32,678 bases of DNA, from assembly GCA_016936235.1 (NCBI GenBank), contig JAFGPK010000052.1, positions 1 through 32,678 of the forward strand, in the 5' to 3' direction. Every line of letters starts with the position of its first letter. The first letter of the stretch is position 1. Positions 1 through 7,063 of this stretch are shown here, piece by piece. Both the position numbers and the translations under genes were made by a program. The notes under the pieces were generated by a model. That model made no database searches. It had not been told where the DNA came from and saw only the letters and a program-made list of their open reading frames with translations. This stretch comes from Candidatus Fermentibacteraceae bacterium (GTDB taxonomy: Bacteria > Fermentibacterota > Fermentibacteria > Fermentibacterales > JCC-6).

Positions 1-929
1 CCCTCCGAGGTTACGTTCACCGGATCGGTTATCCCAAGACTGATCCGGCACCACGCGCAGAGGTGGGCGGGACTCCATCCGCCGCCGTTGTAGACTCCGA
101 AGGACATGAGCCCCCAGTCACCTATGCCGAAGGAATCGTAGTCGTAGTCGTAGAGGTCGGGCAGGCCCATCACATGGCCGAACTCATGGCAGATGGTGTT
201 GGCCGATTTGTCCCCGGGAACGCTCTCGTACTCGTTCTGCACGCTGAACGAGTAGACGAACACTCCATCGAACTCCCTTCCCCCGCCGGGCAGGCTCCAG
301 GCGTGGGGCCAGATGGTCTGGGGAGTGCCGTCGAAGGTCCCGGCGTATACGACATTGACCCCGTCCACGTATCCGTCGGAATCGTTGTCGTACCTGGCGA
401 AGTCCACTGCGGAATCCACCAGTTCACACAGGTCCTCCACCATTCCCTGGGAGTTGGCGGGGTAGTATCCCCATCCGTAGTTGTCCCCCACGTAATACTC
501 GTAGGTCTCCGGAGCCCTCTGCCATCCGGTGGCGGAAGGATAGTCCACCGTGACGATGTCGATCTGTCCGAGGGAGACCTGGTTGTAGTAGTTCCTGAGG
601 GAAAGCGTGTCTGCGGAGTAACCCATGGAGTCGAAGTACACAGCCGGCGTCCCGGCGATGTTGTCCGAGAAATCAACCAGCAGGATCAGTACGTTCATGC
701 CTGCGTCGGAGCTTCCGATGGAGCCGTCGGGTCCGAAGGGCGGGTTGCCGGGTCCGTAGAGTGGATTGGGCGCATCGACGCCCCTGGCCCGGGCGTCCGC
801 GTAGGACTCCTCGTAGGATCGCATCCGGACCCCGCCGTCGCCCGCTTCTTCCATGAACCAGGGCGGGGGAGGGACCGCCTGCGCGGCCACTGCAGCCATC
901 AGGATCACCATGACATTCAAGGACTTCAT
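1..929 (-). CDS. M6-family secreted metalloprotease (3' end cut off)
   Basis: This is a secreted zinc protease related to the immune inhibitor A (M6) family. It starts at ATG 929-927 behind a good AGGTGAGG ribosome site and runs off the window edge, so only about 309 N-terminal residues are visible. Residues 1-18 form a signal peptide ending in AAQA. The zinc motif HEFGH (248-252) continues into GLPDLYD, with Asp258 as the likely third ligand region, which matches the HExxHxxGxxD pattern of M6 peptidases. A D-rich stretch at 181-190 (DNDSDGYVDG) looks like a calcium loop. Substrate is unknown; secreted protein degradation for nutrition is a reasonable guess. The nitroreductase gene lies 75 bases upstream on the same strand, so the two may be co-transcribed. 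C-terminal domains, often sorting or adhesion modules, cannot be seen. Confidence 0.9.
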   Translation of the reverse strand, partial: MKSLNVMVILMAAVAAQAVPPPPWFMEEAGDGGVRMRSYEESYADARARGVDAPNPLYGPGNPPFGPDGSIGSSDAGMNVLILLVDFSDNIAGTPAVYFDSMGYSADTLSLRNYYNQVSLGQIDIVTVDYPSATGWQRAPETYEYYVGDNYGWGYYPANSQGMVEDLCELVDSAVDFARYDNDSDGYVDGVNVVYAGTFDGTPQTIWPHAWSLPGGGREFDGVFVYSFSVQNEYESVPGDKSANTICHEFGHVMGLPDLYDYDYDSFGIGDWGLMSFGVYNGGGWSPAHLCAWCRISLGITDPVNVTSE

Positions 930-1004
930 TAGCCTCACCTTTCAGTGACGTTACCGTGTTCCTTACGTTATGTATATGCCCCTTGTCTTCTTTGCGGTTC
1001 CCCG

Positions 1005-1781
1005 CTATTCCACTTCATTGCCGGGGCATATGTGAAACCCGCAGAGTTCGAGGACCCTGATTAGCTCCTCGGGGTCCCTGCCCCAGAGTCCCAGTTTTCT
1101 GGATATGTGCTCGCTCCACGAGTAGCTGTCGAGATCGTACTTCTCCTCCATGTCCTTCGGCAGCTGGATCATGTAGTTCGCCCTCCGGTAGTAGTCCTGA
1201 TCCAGATATCCTTCGTCCATCACATTCATCGCCCTGTCCACGGCGTCATCTCCCATTTCGGGATAGGAGTCCTCGAACAGATGGAATTCCATGGGGTACC
1301 TGGGTCTTACCGGAGGATCCTCCGCAGGATATCCCATGGTCAGGATCACCAGGGGAAGAACCCTGTCGGGAAGGTTGTATTCGCCGCGGATCCTGCCGGC
1401 CATGAAGGGGGCAGCACCTATGTAACAGCTTCCCATTCCCAGGCTCTCCGCCGCCGTGACCATGTTCTGGGCCATGTATGCAGCGTCCTGAACTGCGAAA
1501 AGCAGAGTGTACAGGTCGGACGCGGCCCTCTTCCAGCCCCTGCGCTCCATGACCTTCTCCATTCGGTGCACATCGGCGCAGATAACGAACTGGAGAGGGG
1601 CTCTGAATACGTTCCTGACCGAATCCCTGGAAAGCAGCACGCTTCCCATCTGCATGGCGAAGGGAGCCTGCTGTCCGGCCCTCACAACGGTATCCACCTC
1701 TTCGTCCGACGGCTGCTCGACCCTGTACTTCCTGATGGACTTCCTGCTCATCAGAGCGTCAGTTACCGGATTGCCGATCAT
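1005..1781 (-). CDS. Nitroreductase-family FMN oxidoreductase
   Basis: A 258-residue flavin oxidoreductase of the nitroreductase fold, which reduces nitro compounds, quinones or flavins with NAD(P)H in the cytoplasm. The family's N-terminal FMN phosphate signature is seen as SRKSIRKYR (12-20). A QQAPFAMQ segment (37-44) and GMGSCYIGA (114-122), followed by LVILTMGYP, match the usual flavin-binding and dimer regions. The C-terminal extension of about 60 residues resembles the NfsA/FRP-like branch. ATG at 1781 is preceded by GGAGG at suitable spacing. The physiological substrate cannot be predicted; many such proteins are annotated only as nitroreductase. It is read toward the M6 protease gene and lies back to back with the lipoprotein gene that starts at 1948. 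Confidence 0.9.
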   Translation of the reverse strand: MIGNPVTDALMSRKSIRKYRVEQPSDEEVDTVVRAGQQAPFAMQMGSVLLSRDSVRNVFRAPLQFVICADVHRMEKVMERRGWKRAASDLYTLLFAVQDAAYMAQNMVTAAESLGMGSCYIGAAPFMAGRIRGEYNLPDRVLPLVILTMGYPAEDPPVRPRYPMEFHLFEDSYPEMGDDAVDRAMNVMDEGYLDQDYYRRANYMIQLPKDMEEKYDLDSYSWSEHISRKLGLWGRDPEELIRVLELCGFHICPGNEVE

Positions 1782-1868
1782 CGATATCCTCCCGTTCCGG
1801 TGTCTTCGGTTCGTACAACGACAAAACTAATCCTCATGTCCTCCCTCGTCACCACAGCACGGAAGGGC

Positions 1869-1897
1869 TTGCCCCGGCGCTGCCACGGATTTACATT
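1869..1897 (+). promoter_or_regulatory. Possible sigma-70-type promoter for the lipoprotein gene
   Basis: TTGCCC (1869-1874) and TACATT (1892-1897) are separated by 17 bases and lie about 50 bases before the ATG at 1948. Each box matches the consensus at only four of six positions, so this is a weak, position-based call. Confidence 0.3.
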
Positions 1898-1947
1898 GAG
1901 CGGAACGTCCAGTCCCGGTCTTTTACAGGGATCAAGGAGGAGTCTTG

Positions 1948-3669
1948 ATGACATCATCTGCCAGGGTTACAGCGCTGCTCCTGGTAATTCCGTTCTGTTA
2001 CGGCTGCTCACAGGGGCCGGATGAGGAGGTCTCCTCCATTCCGGAACATGCTCTGGTGAGATTCGATTCCATCGGTGCGCAGATGGGGGATTCCAACTAT
2101 GTCTTCGGGATGCCCAGAGCGCTGGAGATAACCTCAAGGGGCAATATAGTCGTCGGGGACATCGTGAGGATGAAGATGATGATGTACTCCCCGGAAGGCG
2201 TCTTCATCAGATCCGGCGGAAACCGTGGTGAAGGTCCGGGAGAGTATTCCGCTCCTACCGGGATATCCGCCACTCCCGACGGAGGGATCCTCGTGTCTGA
2301 CGCCATGGGAGGCAAGCTGATCATCTACGATTCTCTTCTGGATTACGGCAGCGAACTGATGGGCTTCACTCCCTACCCGCCCGAGGACCCGGTCATGCTG
2401 GATGATGGAAGCATCATCGGCTCAAGGGCGGTATTCGACCGGGAGTCGGGCACTCTTACCAGGACCCTGGCCAGGTGGGCGTCAGGGGAAGTGGAGCCGT
2501 CGCTGATCTATCTCCGGAGGGAGGGGGAGTTCGATCAGACGTATCCCGGCAGGGTCTATCGGGAAACCTCCATCGTCTTCTGCACGCTGCCTGGAGGACG
2601 GGTCGCCGCCTCCCCGCTCAGCACCGAGGAGTACACCGTCACATGCTACGACCCTGACGGCGGGACTGAGTGGGTGCTGGAACCGGAATACCGGGTCCGG
2701 GACCGTCAGGAAGAGGACATCGAGATAGAGAGAGAGATGATGCGGGCTGCGATAAGAAGGAACGGCGGAGATCCCGACCTGGCGGACAGGATGCCGATCG
2801 AGGAGCGCGCCTGTGCAGTGACGGCACTCTACTTCGATGGTCAGCATATCTGGGCCAGACGGGGAGGCGAACTGGAACCGCTCTTCGATGTTCTTTCCAC
2901 CGAAGGGGAGTACCTGTACTCATGTCGTGTTCCCTCCCTTCCGTACGGAAGCGGGGTGGCCTTCGCCATCTCGCCCTACAGCAGCACAGTGCTTGCATAC
3001 CTGGCCAATCCCCAGGACTACTCCCGAATATGGATGCTGAGGGACCGGGACTTCGCAGCCGAGGGGGAGGTGTCCCCGGTCAGCCCGGGACTGACATCCT
3101 GCACTCTTTCGGTCCACGATGACCTGGAGCCTTTCCTGGTATCCCTCTACTGGGTCGGCCCGCCGGAGACCCCGGATGGTTTCCGCATGGCGCACACCGT
3201 TTCGATGTCGCCTATCGGGTCTGACAGTGTCACCACCTTCCAGGGTCTCGAGGCCTACTACCACGGCTCCTCGGACGTGAACGGGTACCTGGTGGCAGAG
3301 GACATGAACTTCGACGGATATGCAGACCTCAGACTGATGGAGTCACCCTCCGCAGGACCGAACACTTGCTGGTACTACTGGCTGTTCCACCCCGAGACGG
3401 GGACCTTCTTGAGGGCCGATATCTGGGAAGAGACCGGACTCGTCTCTCCCTCCTTCGATCCCGGGGAAGGTGTTATCACCAGTTTCCATCGTGACGGAGG
3501 GGGCTTCTACGGCACCGAATACTACAGAGTTGAAGATAACGTTCCGGTGCTGGTCAGGTCTGAGACGACGGAGTACATTTCACCCGATTCGGCAGTCACC
3601 ACGGTAATGGAACTGATAGACGGCGAAATGAAAGTTATAGGAACGAGCACAGAGGCAATCGAACGATGA
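1948..3669 (+). CDS. Probable lipoprotein with six-bladed beta-propeller and XAC2610-like C-terminal region
   Basis: A 573-residue exported protein. ATG 1948 is chosen over an in-frame TTG at 1945 because AAGGAGG (1934-1940) sits seven bases before it. The N-terminus has a hydrophobic signal segment ending in Cys20 (FCYGC), an imperfect lipobox. Residues about 45-340 show propeller-like repeats with features of the '6-bladed beta-propeller' family common in Bacteroidota-like genomes, including GEGPGEYSAP and a GGILVSDAMGGKL blade. Later, around residue 450, EDMNFDGYADLRLM followed by WYYWLFHPETGTF resembles the FNFDGYxD/YYWxxxPxTGxF pattern of XAC2610-related domains. Function is unknown; a surface sensing or binding role is possible. 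The MazG-like gene follows 43 bases later. The domain reading is from memory of motifs. Confidence 0.75.
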   Translation: MTSSARVTALLLVIPFCYGCSQGPDEEVSSIPEHALVRFDSIGAQMGDSNYVFGMPRALEITSRGNIVVGDIVRMKMMMYSPEGVFIRSGGNRGEGPGEYSAPTGISATPDGGILVSDAMGGKLIIYDSLLDYGSELMGFTPYPPEDPVMLDDGSIIGSRAVFDRESGTLTRTLARWASGEVEPSLIYLRREGEFDQTYPGRVYRETSIVFCTLPGGRVAASPLSTEEYTVTCYDPDGGTEWVLEPEYRVRDRQEEDIEIEREMMRAAIRRNGGDPDLADRMPIEERACAVTALYFDGQHIWARRGGELEPLFDVLSTEGEYLYSCRVPSLPYGSGVAFAISPYSSTVLAYLANPQDYSRIWMLRDRDFAAEGEVSPVSPGLTSCTLSVHDDLEPFLVSLYWVGPPETPDGFRMAHTVSMSPIGSDSVTTFQGLEAYYHGSSDVNGYLVAEDMNFDGYADLRLMESPSAGPNTCWYYWLFHPETGTFLRADIWEETGLVSPSFDPGEGVITSFHRDGGGFYGTEYYRVEDNVPVLVRSETTEYISPDSAVTTVMELIDGEMKVIGTSTEAIER

Positions 3670-3712
3670 GCACAGGATCGGAAAAGAGCAGGATTTCCGG
3701 AGGGAGGACAGG

Positions 3713-4048
3713 ATGCTGGACAGACTCAGGGAGAAGATATTGCAGTTCAGGGACCTGAGGGACTGGAAGCAGTTCCACGACCCCAAGAATCTCGCAGAGG
3801 CCATCGTCATCGAATCGGGAGAGCTCCTGGAGAATTTCCTGTGGAGAACGTGCGACGAGTGCAGAAAGCCCCCGGAAGAGATGTTCGGCGACATCGGAGA
3901 GGAGATCGCGGACATTGCCATTTTCCTGACAATACTCGCCCATGAGCTTAAGCTCGACATAGAGACCATAGTCAACAGGAAACTGGAGCTGAACGAGGAG
4001 AAGTACCCGGTGGAGACTTCCAGGGGAAAGGCCGGGAAACATCACTGA
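3713..4048 (+). CDS. MazG-like / dCTPase-like nucleotide pyrophosphohydrolase
   Basis: A 111-residue all-alpha NTP pyrophosphohydrolase, which cleaves (d)NTPs to the monophosphate and pyrophosphate and cleans the nucleotide pool. The segment FHDPKNLAEAIVIESGELLE closely follows the XTP3TPA/RS21-C6 pattern (HxPxNLxxALxxExxELxExFxW). The metal ligands are visible as E34xxE37 and E64xxD67. Length matches stand-alone single-domain members rather than two-domain MazG. ATG 3713 is preceded by GGGAGGAC. The gene lies between the lipoprotein and the diguanylate cyclase and may be co-transcribed with the former. Preferred substrate cannot be told from sequence; dCTP-type substrates are typical of close relatives. 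A weak hairpin (CTGACC/GGTCAG, 4045-4063) overlaps its stop codon without a T tract. Confidence 0.88.
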   Translation: MLDRLREKILQFRDLRDWKQFHDPKNLAEAIVIESGELLENFLWRTCDECRKPPEEMFGDIGEEIADIAIFLTILAHELKLDIETIVNRKLELNEEKYPVETSRGKAGKHH

Positions 4049-4146
4049 CCGGTTTCGGGTCAGATCGATACGCTCCACTCCCCCTTTTATGATTATTGGA
4101 ATATCTTAGAGGTCAATGCTCAAGGATTCACCAAGGAGAGATTCTG

Positions 4147-5514
4147 TTGGAAACCCCCTCTGAATCAGCAGAAGGCACGACGCAGGGCGCAGACAGGAAC
4201 ACGGACGCGCTGAAGAAGGAGAACGCCATCCTGAGGCGCAGGCTCCAGAGCCTGGAACTGGTCTTCCGCAACTCTGTGGATGTTCTTCTGATTGTGGATG
4301 CAAAGACCGGAAAGATAAAGAGGATCAGCGATGCCGCCGAGAACGTGCTGGGCTATCAGCGGGATATACTCATCGGCAGGAGGATAAGCGATCTGCTGCC
4401 TGACACTGACGCGAACAGCCCGGATCCACGGGGGATCGATGACGTGCCCGAGATACTGGACGGTGTCTTCCTCGATCGGAAGATCCTGTGTGCCGACGGG
4501 TCATTGAAGTCAATGGACATGACCACGAGCCTGGTGGAAAGCAATGGGTTCAGCTCTATCCTGATAACCTTCCGCGAGACCTCCGAGAGGAGGAGGTTCC
4601 AGCGGGAGATGATGAAGAAGAACAGGGCCCTGGACGCCTCCCTCAGTTCAATGATAATCACCGACTGCTCCTGGCGGATAGGCTATGCCAACGCGGAATC
4701 CCTGAACTACTGGAGGTACGGGAGAGCGGAGATACTGCGAATGGAGCTGGCGGACCTCATCTCCTTCATAGGTGATTTCGACAGCATTCAGGCGACAATA
4801 GAGGAGAAGGGCCAGTGGGAGGGGGAAGTCGAGTGCCAGCGGAGGGACAGCACGACCTTCACTGCATCCGCCACCGCCATCGCAGTCGAATCGGTGGATG
4901 AGGGTGAGTCTTGCTACGTCCTTTCCTTCCTTGACATAACCGACCGTGTGAGACTGGAGAAGAGACTGACGGAGCTTTCCCTTCATGACAGCCTTACAGG
5001 CCTCTACAACAGGAGAGGCTTCATGACGCTCGGACGACAGCTGCTGGATTCATCGAGGAGGAAACAGCCGGAGATAGGACTCCTGTACGTCGACCTCGAC
5101 TATCTGAAGCTGATAAACGACGAGCTTGGGCACACGGCGGGTGACAGCGCCATAGAGACAACGGCCAGGCTTCTTCGGAGCTGTTTCCGTGAGTCGGACA
5201 TCATCGCCCGCCTTGGAGGTGACGAGTTCGTGGTCCTGTTCCTCGACACAGCCGGGTTCACCGTGGAATCGATAAGGGAGAGGATAGACTCGCGCCTGGA
5301 GGAGTTCTTATCATCGAAGCCGCTGCCCTTCAGACTGTCCCTCAGCATAGGCTACTACGCAACGGTGCTTCACTACCAGACCCAGATCGGCAGCCTTCTC
5401 AGCAGTGCCGATTCGCTGATGTACGAGGAGAAGGCGCAGCGCAGGAGCAGGATATCGGAGAATGACATCCTTCTTCGCAGCAAAGCCGATACGGACAGGC
5501 ACGATCCATCCTGA
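4147..5514 (+). CDS. PAS-PAS-GGDEF diguanylate cyclase
   Basis: A soluble sensor enzyme making cyclic di-GMP from two GTP. I choose TTG 4147 (455 residues) because AAGGAG at 4133-4138 lies eight bases before it; a TTG at 4096 is in frame but lacks such a site. Order: a short coiled coil (about 22-40), PAS 1 (about 36-150), PAS 2 (about 155-260), then the GGDEF domain (about 275-440). The active-site GGDEF is intact (357-361), and RESD at 348-351 is an RxxD inhibitory site at the correct distance, so product feedback is expected. There is no transmembrane segment, so the signal is cytoplasmic, possibly redox or a small ligand through PAS, though no cofactor residues can be assigned. The next operon starts about 130 bases later with its own promoter. 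Confidence 0.93.
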   Translation: METPSESAEGTTQGADRNTDALKKENAILRRRLQSLELVFRNSVDVLLIVDAKTGKIKRISDAAENVLGYQRDILIGRRISDLLPDTDANSPDPRGIDDVPEILDGVFLDRKILCADGSLKSMDMTTSLVESNGFSSILITFRETSERRRFQREMMKKNRALDASLSSMIITDCSWRIGYANAESLNYWRYGRAEILRMELADLISFIGDFDSIQATIEEKGQWEGEVECQRRDSTTFTASATAIAVESVDEGESCYVLSFLDITDRVRLEKRLTELSLHDSLTGLYNRRGFMTLGRQLLDSSRRKQPEIGLLYVDLDYLKLINDELGHTAGDSAIETTARLLRSCFRESDIIARLGGDEFVVLFLDTAGFTVESIRERIDSRLEEFLSSKPLPFRLSLSIGYYATVLHYQTQIGSLLSSADSLMYEEKAQRRSRISENDILLRSKADTDRHDPS

Positions 5515-5560
5515 GCATTTCCCACCGGCTTCACCGGTTCCTCAAGGAGCATACGGATGC

Positions 5561-5589
5561 TTGACAGCAGCCCCTGATTGGACTAACAT
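5561..5589 (+). promoter_or_regulatory. Promoter of the ArsR-DsrE-TusA-Hdr operon
   Basis: TTGACA (5561-5566, perfect -35 consensus) and TAACAT (5584-5589, four of six at -10) are exactly 17 bases apart. Transcription would begin near 5596, inside the first palindrome at 5593-5604 and about 50 bases before the ArsR ATG. Among the candidate promoters found in this window it is one of the two best, together with that of birA. Confidence 0.65.
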
Positions 5590-5592
5590 TCC

Positions 5593-5615
5593 ATATTCGA
5601 ATATTAGAATATTCT
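5593..5615. promoter_or_regulatory. Paired palindromes, probable ArsR operator
   Basis: Two perfect palindromes lie next to each other: ATATTCGAATAT (5593-5604) and AGAATATTCT (5606-5615). They share the half-site GAATAT and form an AT-rich block in GC-rich surroundings. They begin four bases after the -10 box and cover the predicted start of transcription, which is a classic place for repression. ArsR-family proteins usually bind such symmetric AT-rich sites upstream of their own gene, so autoregulation by the gene at 5646 is the simplest reading. Confidence 0.6.
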
Positions 5616-5645
5616 ACTATCTCTGCTTCAAAGGAGTTGCCACCC

Positions 5646-6038
5646 ATGTCCTCAGAACGCCGGGAAGGCTCTCTTTCGGAGAACTTCTCAGGGATACTAA
5701 AGGCTATGGCCCACCCTGTCAGACTGATGATCCTGAAGGAACTCCTCAAGAATCCCCGCTGCGTCAACGCTATCCACGAGATACTATATGTGAGGCAGCC
5801 GAATATTTCGCAGCACCTGACCATACTCAAGAACTCGGGTCTGGTCCTTGCGGACCGTGATGGGGCTTACAGATGCTATTACCTGCGCTGGCCGGGCTTC
5901 GTGAAGGCGGTTCTCGATGCACTGGAAAACAGCTGGCCTGAAGCCGACATCGATGTAGTGAAAAGCAGTTTCAGGATCGCTCTGAACAAGCGCCTGGAAG
6001 CAAAAAGGAAACCACAGAAAGGAGTCCATGATGGGTAA
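5646..6038 (+). CDS. ArsR-family winged-helix repressor
   Basis: A 130-residue DNA-binding regulator, first gene of the eight-gene operon. ATG 5646 is chosen because AAGGAG (5630-5635) sits ten bases upstream; a TTG at 5637 would be too close. The ArsR core begins at LKAMAHPVRLMIL (18-30); the recognition helix region is VRQPNISQHLTILKNSGLV (49-67), followed by the beta-wing with YRCYYL (75-80). It lacks the CxC metal site of classical arsenic sensors. Instead it has just two cysteines, Cys39 (NPRCVN) and Cys77 (in the wing), which might sense persulfides or oxidants. Its 3' end overlaps the DsrE-like gene by eight bases. Repression through the palindromes at 5593-5615 is likely. Family assignment is firm; the signal is inferred from the neighbours. 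Confidence 0.9.
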   Translation: MSSERREGSLSENFSGILKAMAHPVRLMILKELLKNPRCVNAIHEILYVRQPNISQHLTILKNSGLVLADRDGAYRCYYLRWPGFVKAVLDALENSWPEADIDVVKSSFRIALNKRLEAKRKPQKGVHDG

Positions 6039-6384
6039 AGTAGCCATCGTGTGCAATGGAAGCGAGAACTCGAACGTTTATCCCACCTTCATAATAGGGT
6101 CGGCCGCGGCAGCATCCGGCGATGATGTGATAATCTTCTTCACACCCGGAGCGGTCCCCGCCCTGAAACCCGGTCACCTCGAGGGCATCAACGGCAAGGG
6201 CATGCCTCCGATGAAGGAGCTTGTAAACGGCGTCAAGGCTCTTGGTGGGAGGATGATCCTCTGCGAGCTGGCCCTGGAGGCCAAGGACGTAACCCCGGGT
6301 GACCTTAGGGATGACCTTGAGATCGGCGGGGCTACCAGCTTCATGGCGGACATCAGGGACGCGAACGTTACATTTTCATTCTAA
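6031..6384 (+). CDS. DsrE/DsrF-like putative sulfur-carrier protein
   Basis: A 117-residue protein of the DsrE superfamily, small cytoplasmic proteins that often carry persulfide sulfur on a cysteine and work with TusA. The Rossmann-like start MGKVAIVCNG, the VIIFFTPGAV strand-turn (33-42) and the GGRMILCELAL segment (72-82) match the fold. Cys78, at the end of a beta strand, is at the usual active-site place; Cys8 is a second cysteine. ATG 6031 gives six-base spacing from AAAGGAG (6018-6024); an ATG at 6028 is directly upstream and also possible. The gene overlaps arsR and is 17 bases from the TusA-like gene, which suggests the two carriers act together. A peroxiredoxin-like label is sometimes given to this branch, but no peroxidatic motif is seen. 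Confidence 0.85.
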   Translation: MGKVAIVCNGSENSNVYPTFIIGSAAAASGDDVIIFFTPGAVPALKPGHLEGINGKGMPPMKELVNGVKALGGRMILCELALEAKDVTPGDLRDDLEIGGATSFMADIRDANVTFSF

Positions 6385-6401
6385 CCGGAGAGGACAGAAA
6401 A

Positions 6402-6626
6402 GTGGCTACACATACACTGGACGCACTCGGGCTGAAATGCCCGCAGCCGATACTCAAGATAGCCGTCAAGGCCAAGGAGCTTCAGGAGGGAGACATGCTT
6501 GAGATCCTGGCGGACTGCCCCTCCTTCCCCGATGACATAAAGGCCTGGTGCGAGAGGACCGGAAGAACCCTTCTCTTTTGCGCGGATGAAGGCGGAGGCA
6601 AGCACAAGGCACAGATACAGTTCTGA
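6402..6626 (+). CDS. TusA-family sulfur-carrier protein
   Basis: A 74-residue TusA/SirA-like protein starting at GTG 6402. The defining Cys-Pro motif is present in LGLKCPQPILK (Cys13-Pro14), the cysteine that carries persulfide sulfur in this family. It has three more cysteines (39, 50 and 60), unlike E. coli TusA, in a region DDIKAWCERTGRTLLFC typical of TusA/YeeD-like proteins. Typical length and lack of a signal peptide suggest a cytoplasmic carrier. It is placed between the DsrE-like and MvhD-like genes, 14 bases before the latter. The likely job is relaying sulfur between the DsrE-like protein and the Hdr-type proteins, as in the tusA-dsrE-hdr clusters of sulfur oxidisers, but direction and partner are inference. 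Confidence 0.92.
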   Translation: MATHTLDALGLKCPQPILKIAVKAKELQEGDMLEILADCPSFPDDIKAWCERTGRTLLFCADEGGGKHKAQIQF

Positions 6627-6640
6627 CGGGCATAGCTTAC

Positions 6641-7063
6641 ATGGATGAATTCGAACCCCGTATAATCGGCTTCCTCTGCAACTGGTGTTCTTACGCCGGC
6701 GCCGACCTCGCCGGTACCAGCAGGCTGGAAATGCCGTCCAATCTGGTTCCAATAAAGGTGATGTGTTCCAGCAGGGTCGATCCCGAGATGGTGGCCGATG
6801 CTTTCCTGAGGGGCGCCGACGGCGTCCTTATCGCGGGATGCCACCCCGGTGACTGCCATTACGACAAGGGGAACTACTACGCCAGACGCAGGTTCGCCGT
6901 GCTGAAGAAAGTGGTGGAGAGTCTCGGGCTGGAGGCGGACAGGCTTCGCCTTTCATGGATATCAGCCTCAGAAGGAGCCAGGTTCAGGAAGGTGGTCGAG
7001 GAGTTCACCGAAAAGGTTCGAAAGCTGGGGCCGAATCCCGCCGGGAAGGAAACACTTCTCTAG
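6641..7063 (+). CDS. mvhD: MvhD-like iron-sulfur electron-transfer subunit
   Basis: A 140-residue homologue of MvhD, the [2Fe-2S] protein that passes electrons from a hydrogenase or other donor to HdrA in methanogens and many anaerobes. Family motifs are all present: FLCNWCSYAGADLAG (11-25), a CSSRVDPEMV segment, ADGVLIAGCHPGDCHY and RRRFAVLKKVVE, followed by RLRLSWISASEGARFRKVVEEF. The five conserved cysteines (13, 16, 46, 67, 72 by my count) fit cluster binding. It starts at ATG 6641. Its TAG stop shares one base with the GTG start of the first HdrA-like gene, so the two are translationally coupled. No hydrogenase gene lies nearby, so its electron donor is probably one of the FdhB-like proteins of the same operon. 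Confidence 0.93.
   Translation: MDEFEPRIIGFLCNWCSYAGADLAGTSRLEMPSNLVPIKVMCSSRVDPEMVADAFLRGADGVLIAGCHPGDCHYDKGNYYARRRFAVLKKVVESLGLEADRLRLSWISASEGARFRKVVEEFTEKVRKLGPNPAGKETLL

Noticed and set aside
63-932. Long open frame on the plus strand over the M6 protease gene
   Set aside because: It is the opposite-strand shadow of the protease gene, whose minus-strand frame has a signal peptide, the HEFGH zinc motif and a good ribosome site.
4045-4063. CTGACC/GGTCAG hairpin overlapping the end of the MazG-like gene, considered as a terminator
   Set aside because: The stem is only six pairs, includes the stop codon and is not followed by a T tract.
5524-5538. ACCGG/CCGGT inverted repeat after the diguanylate cyclase gene
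   Set aside because: A five-pair stem without T tract is common by chance in GC-rich DNA.
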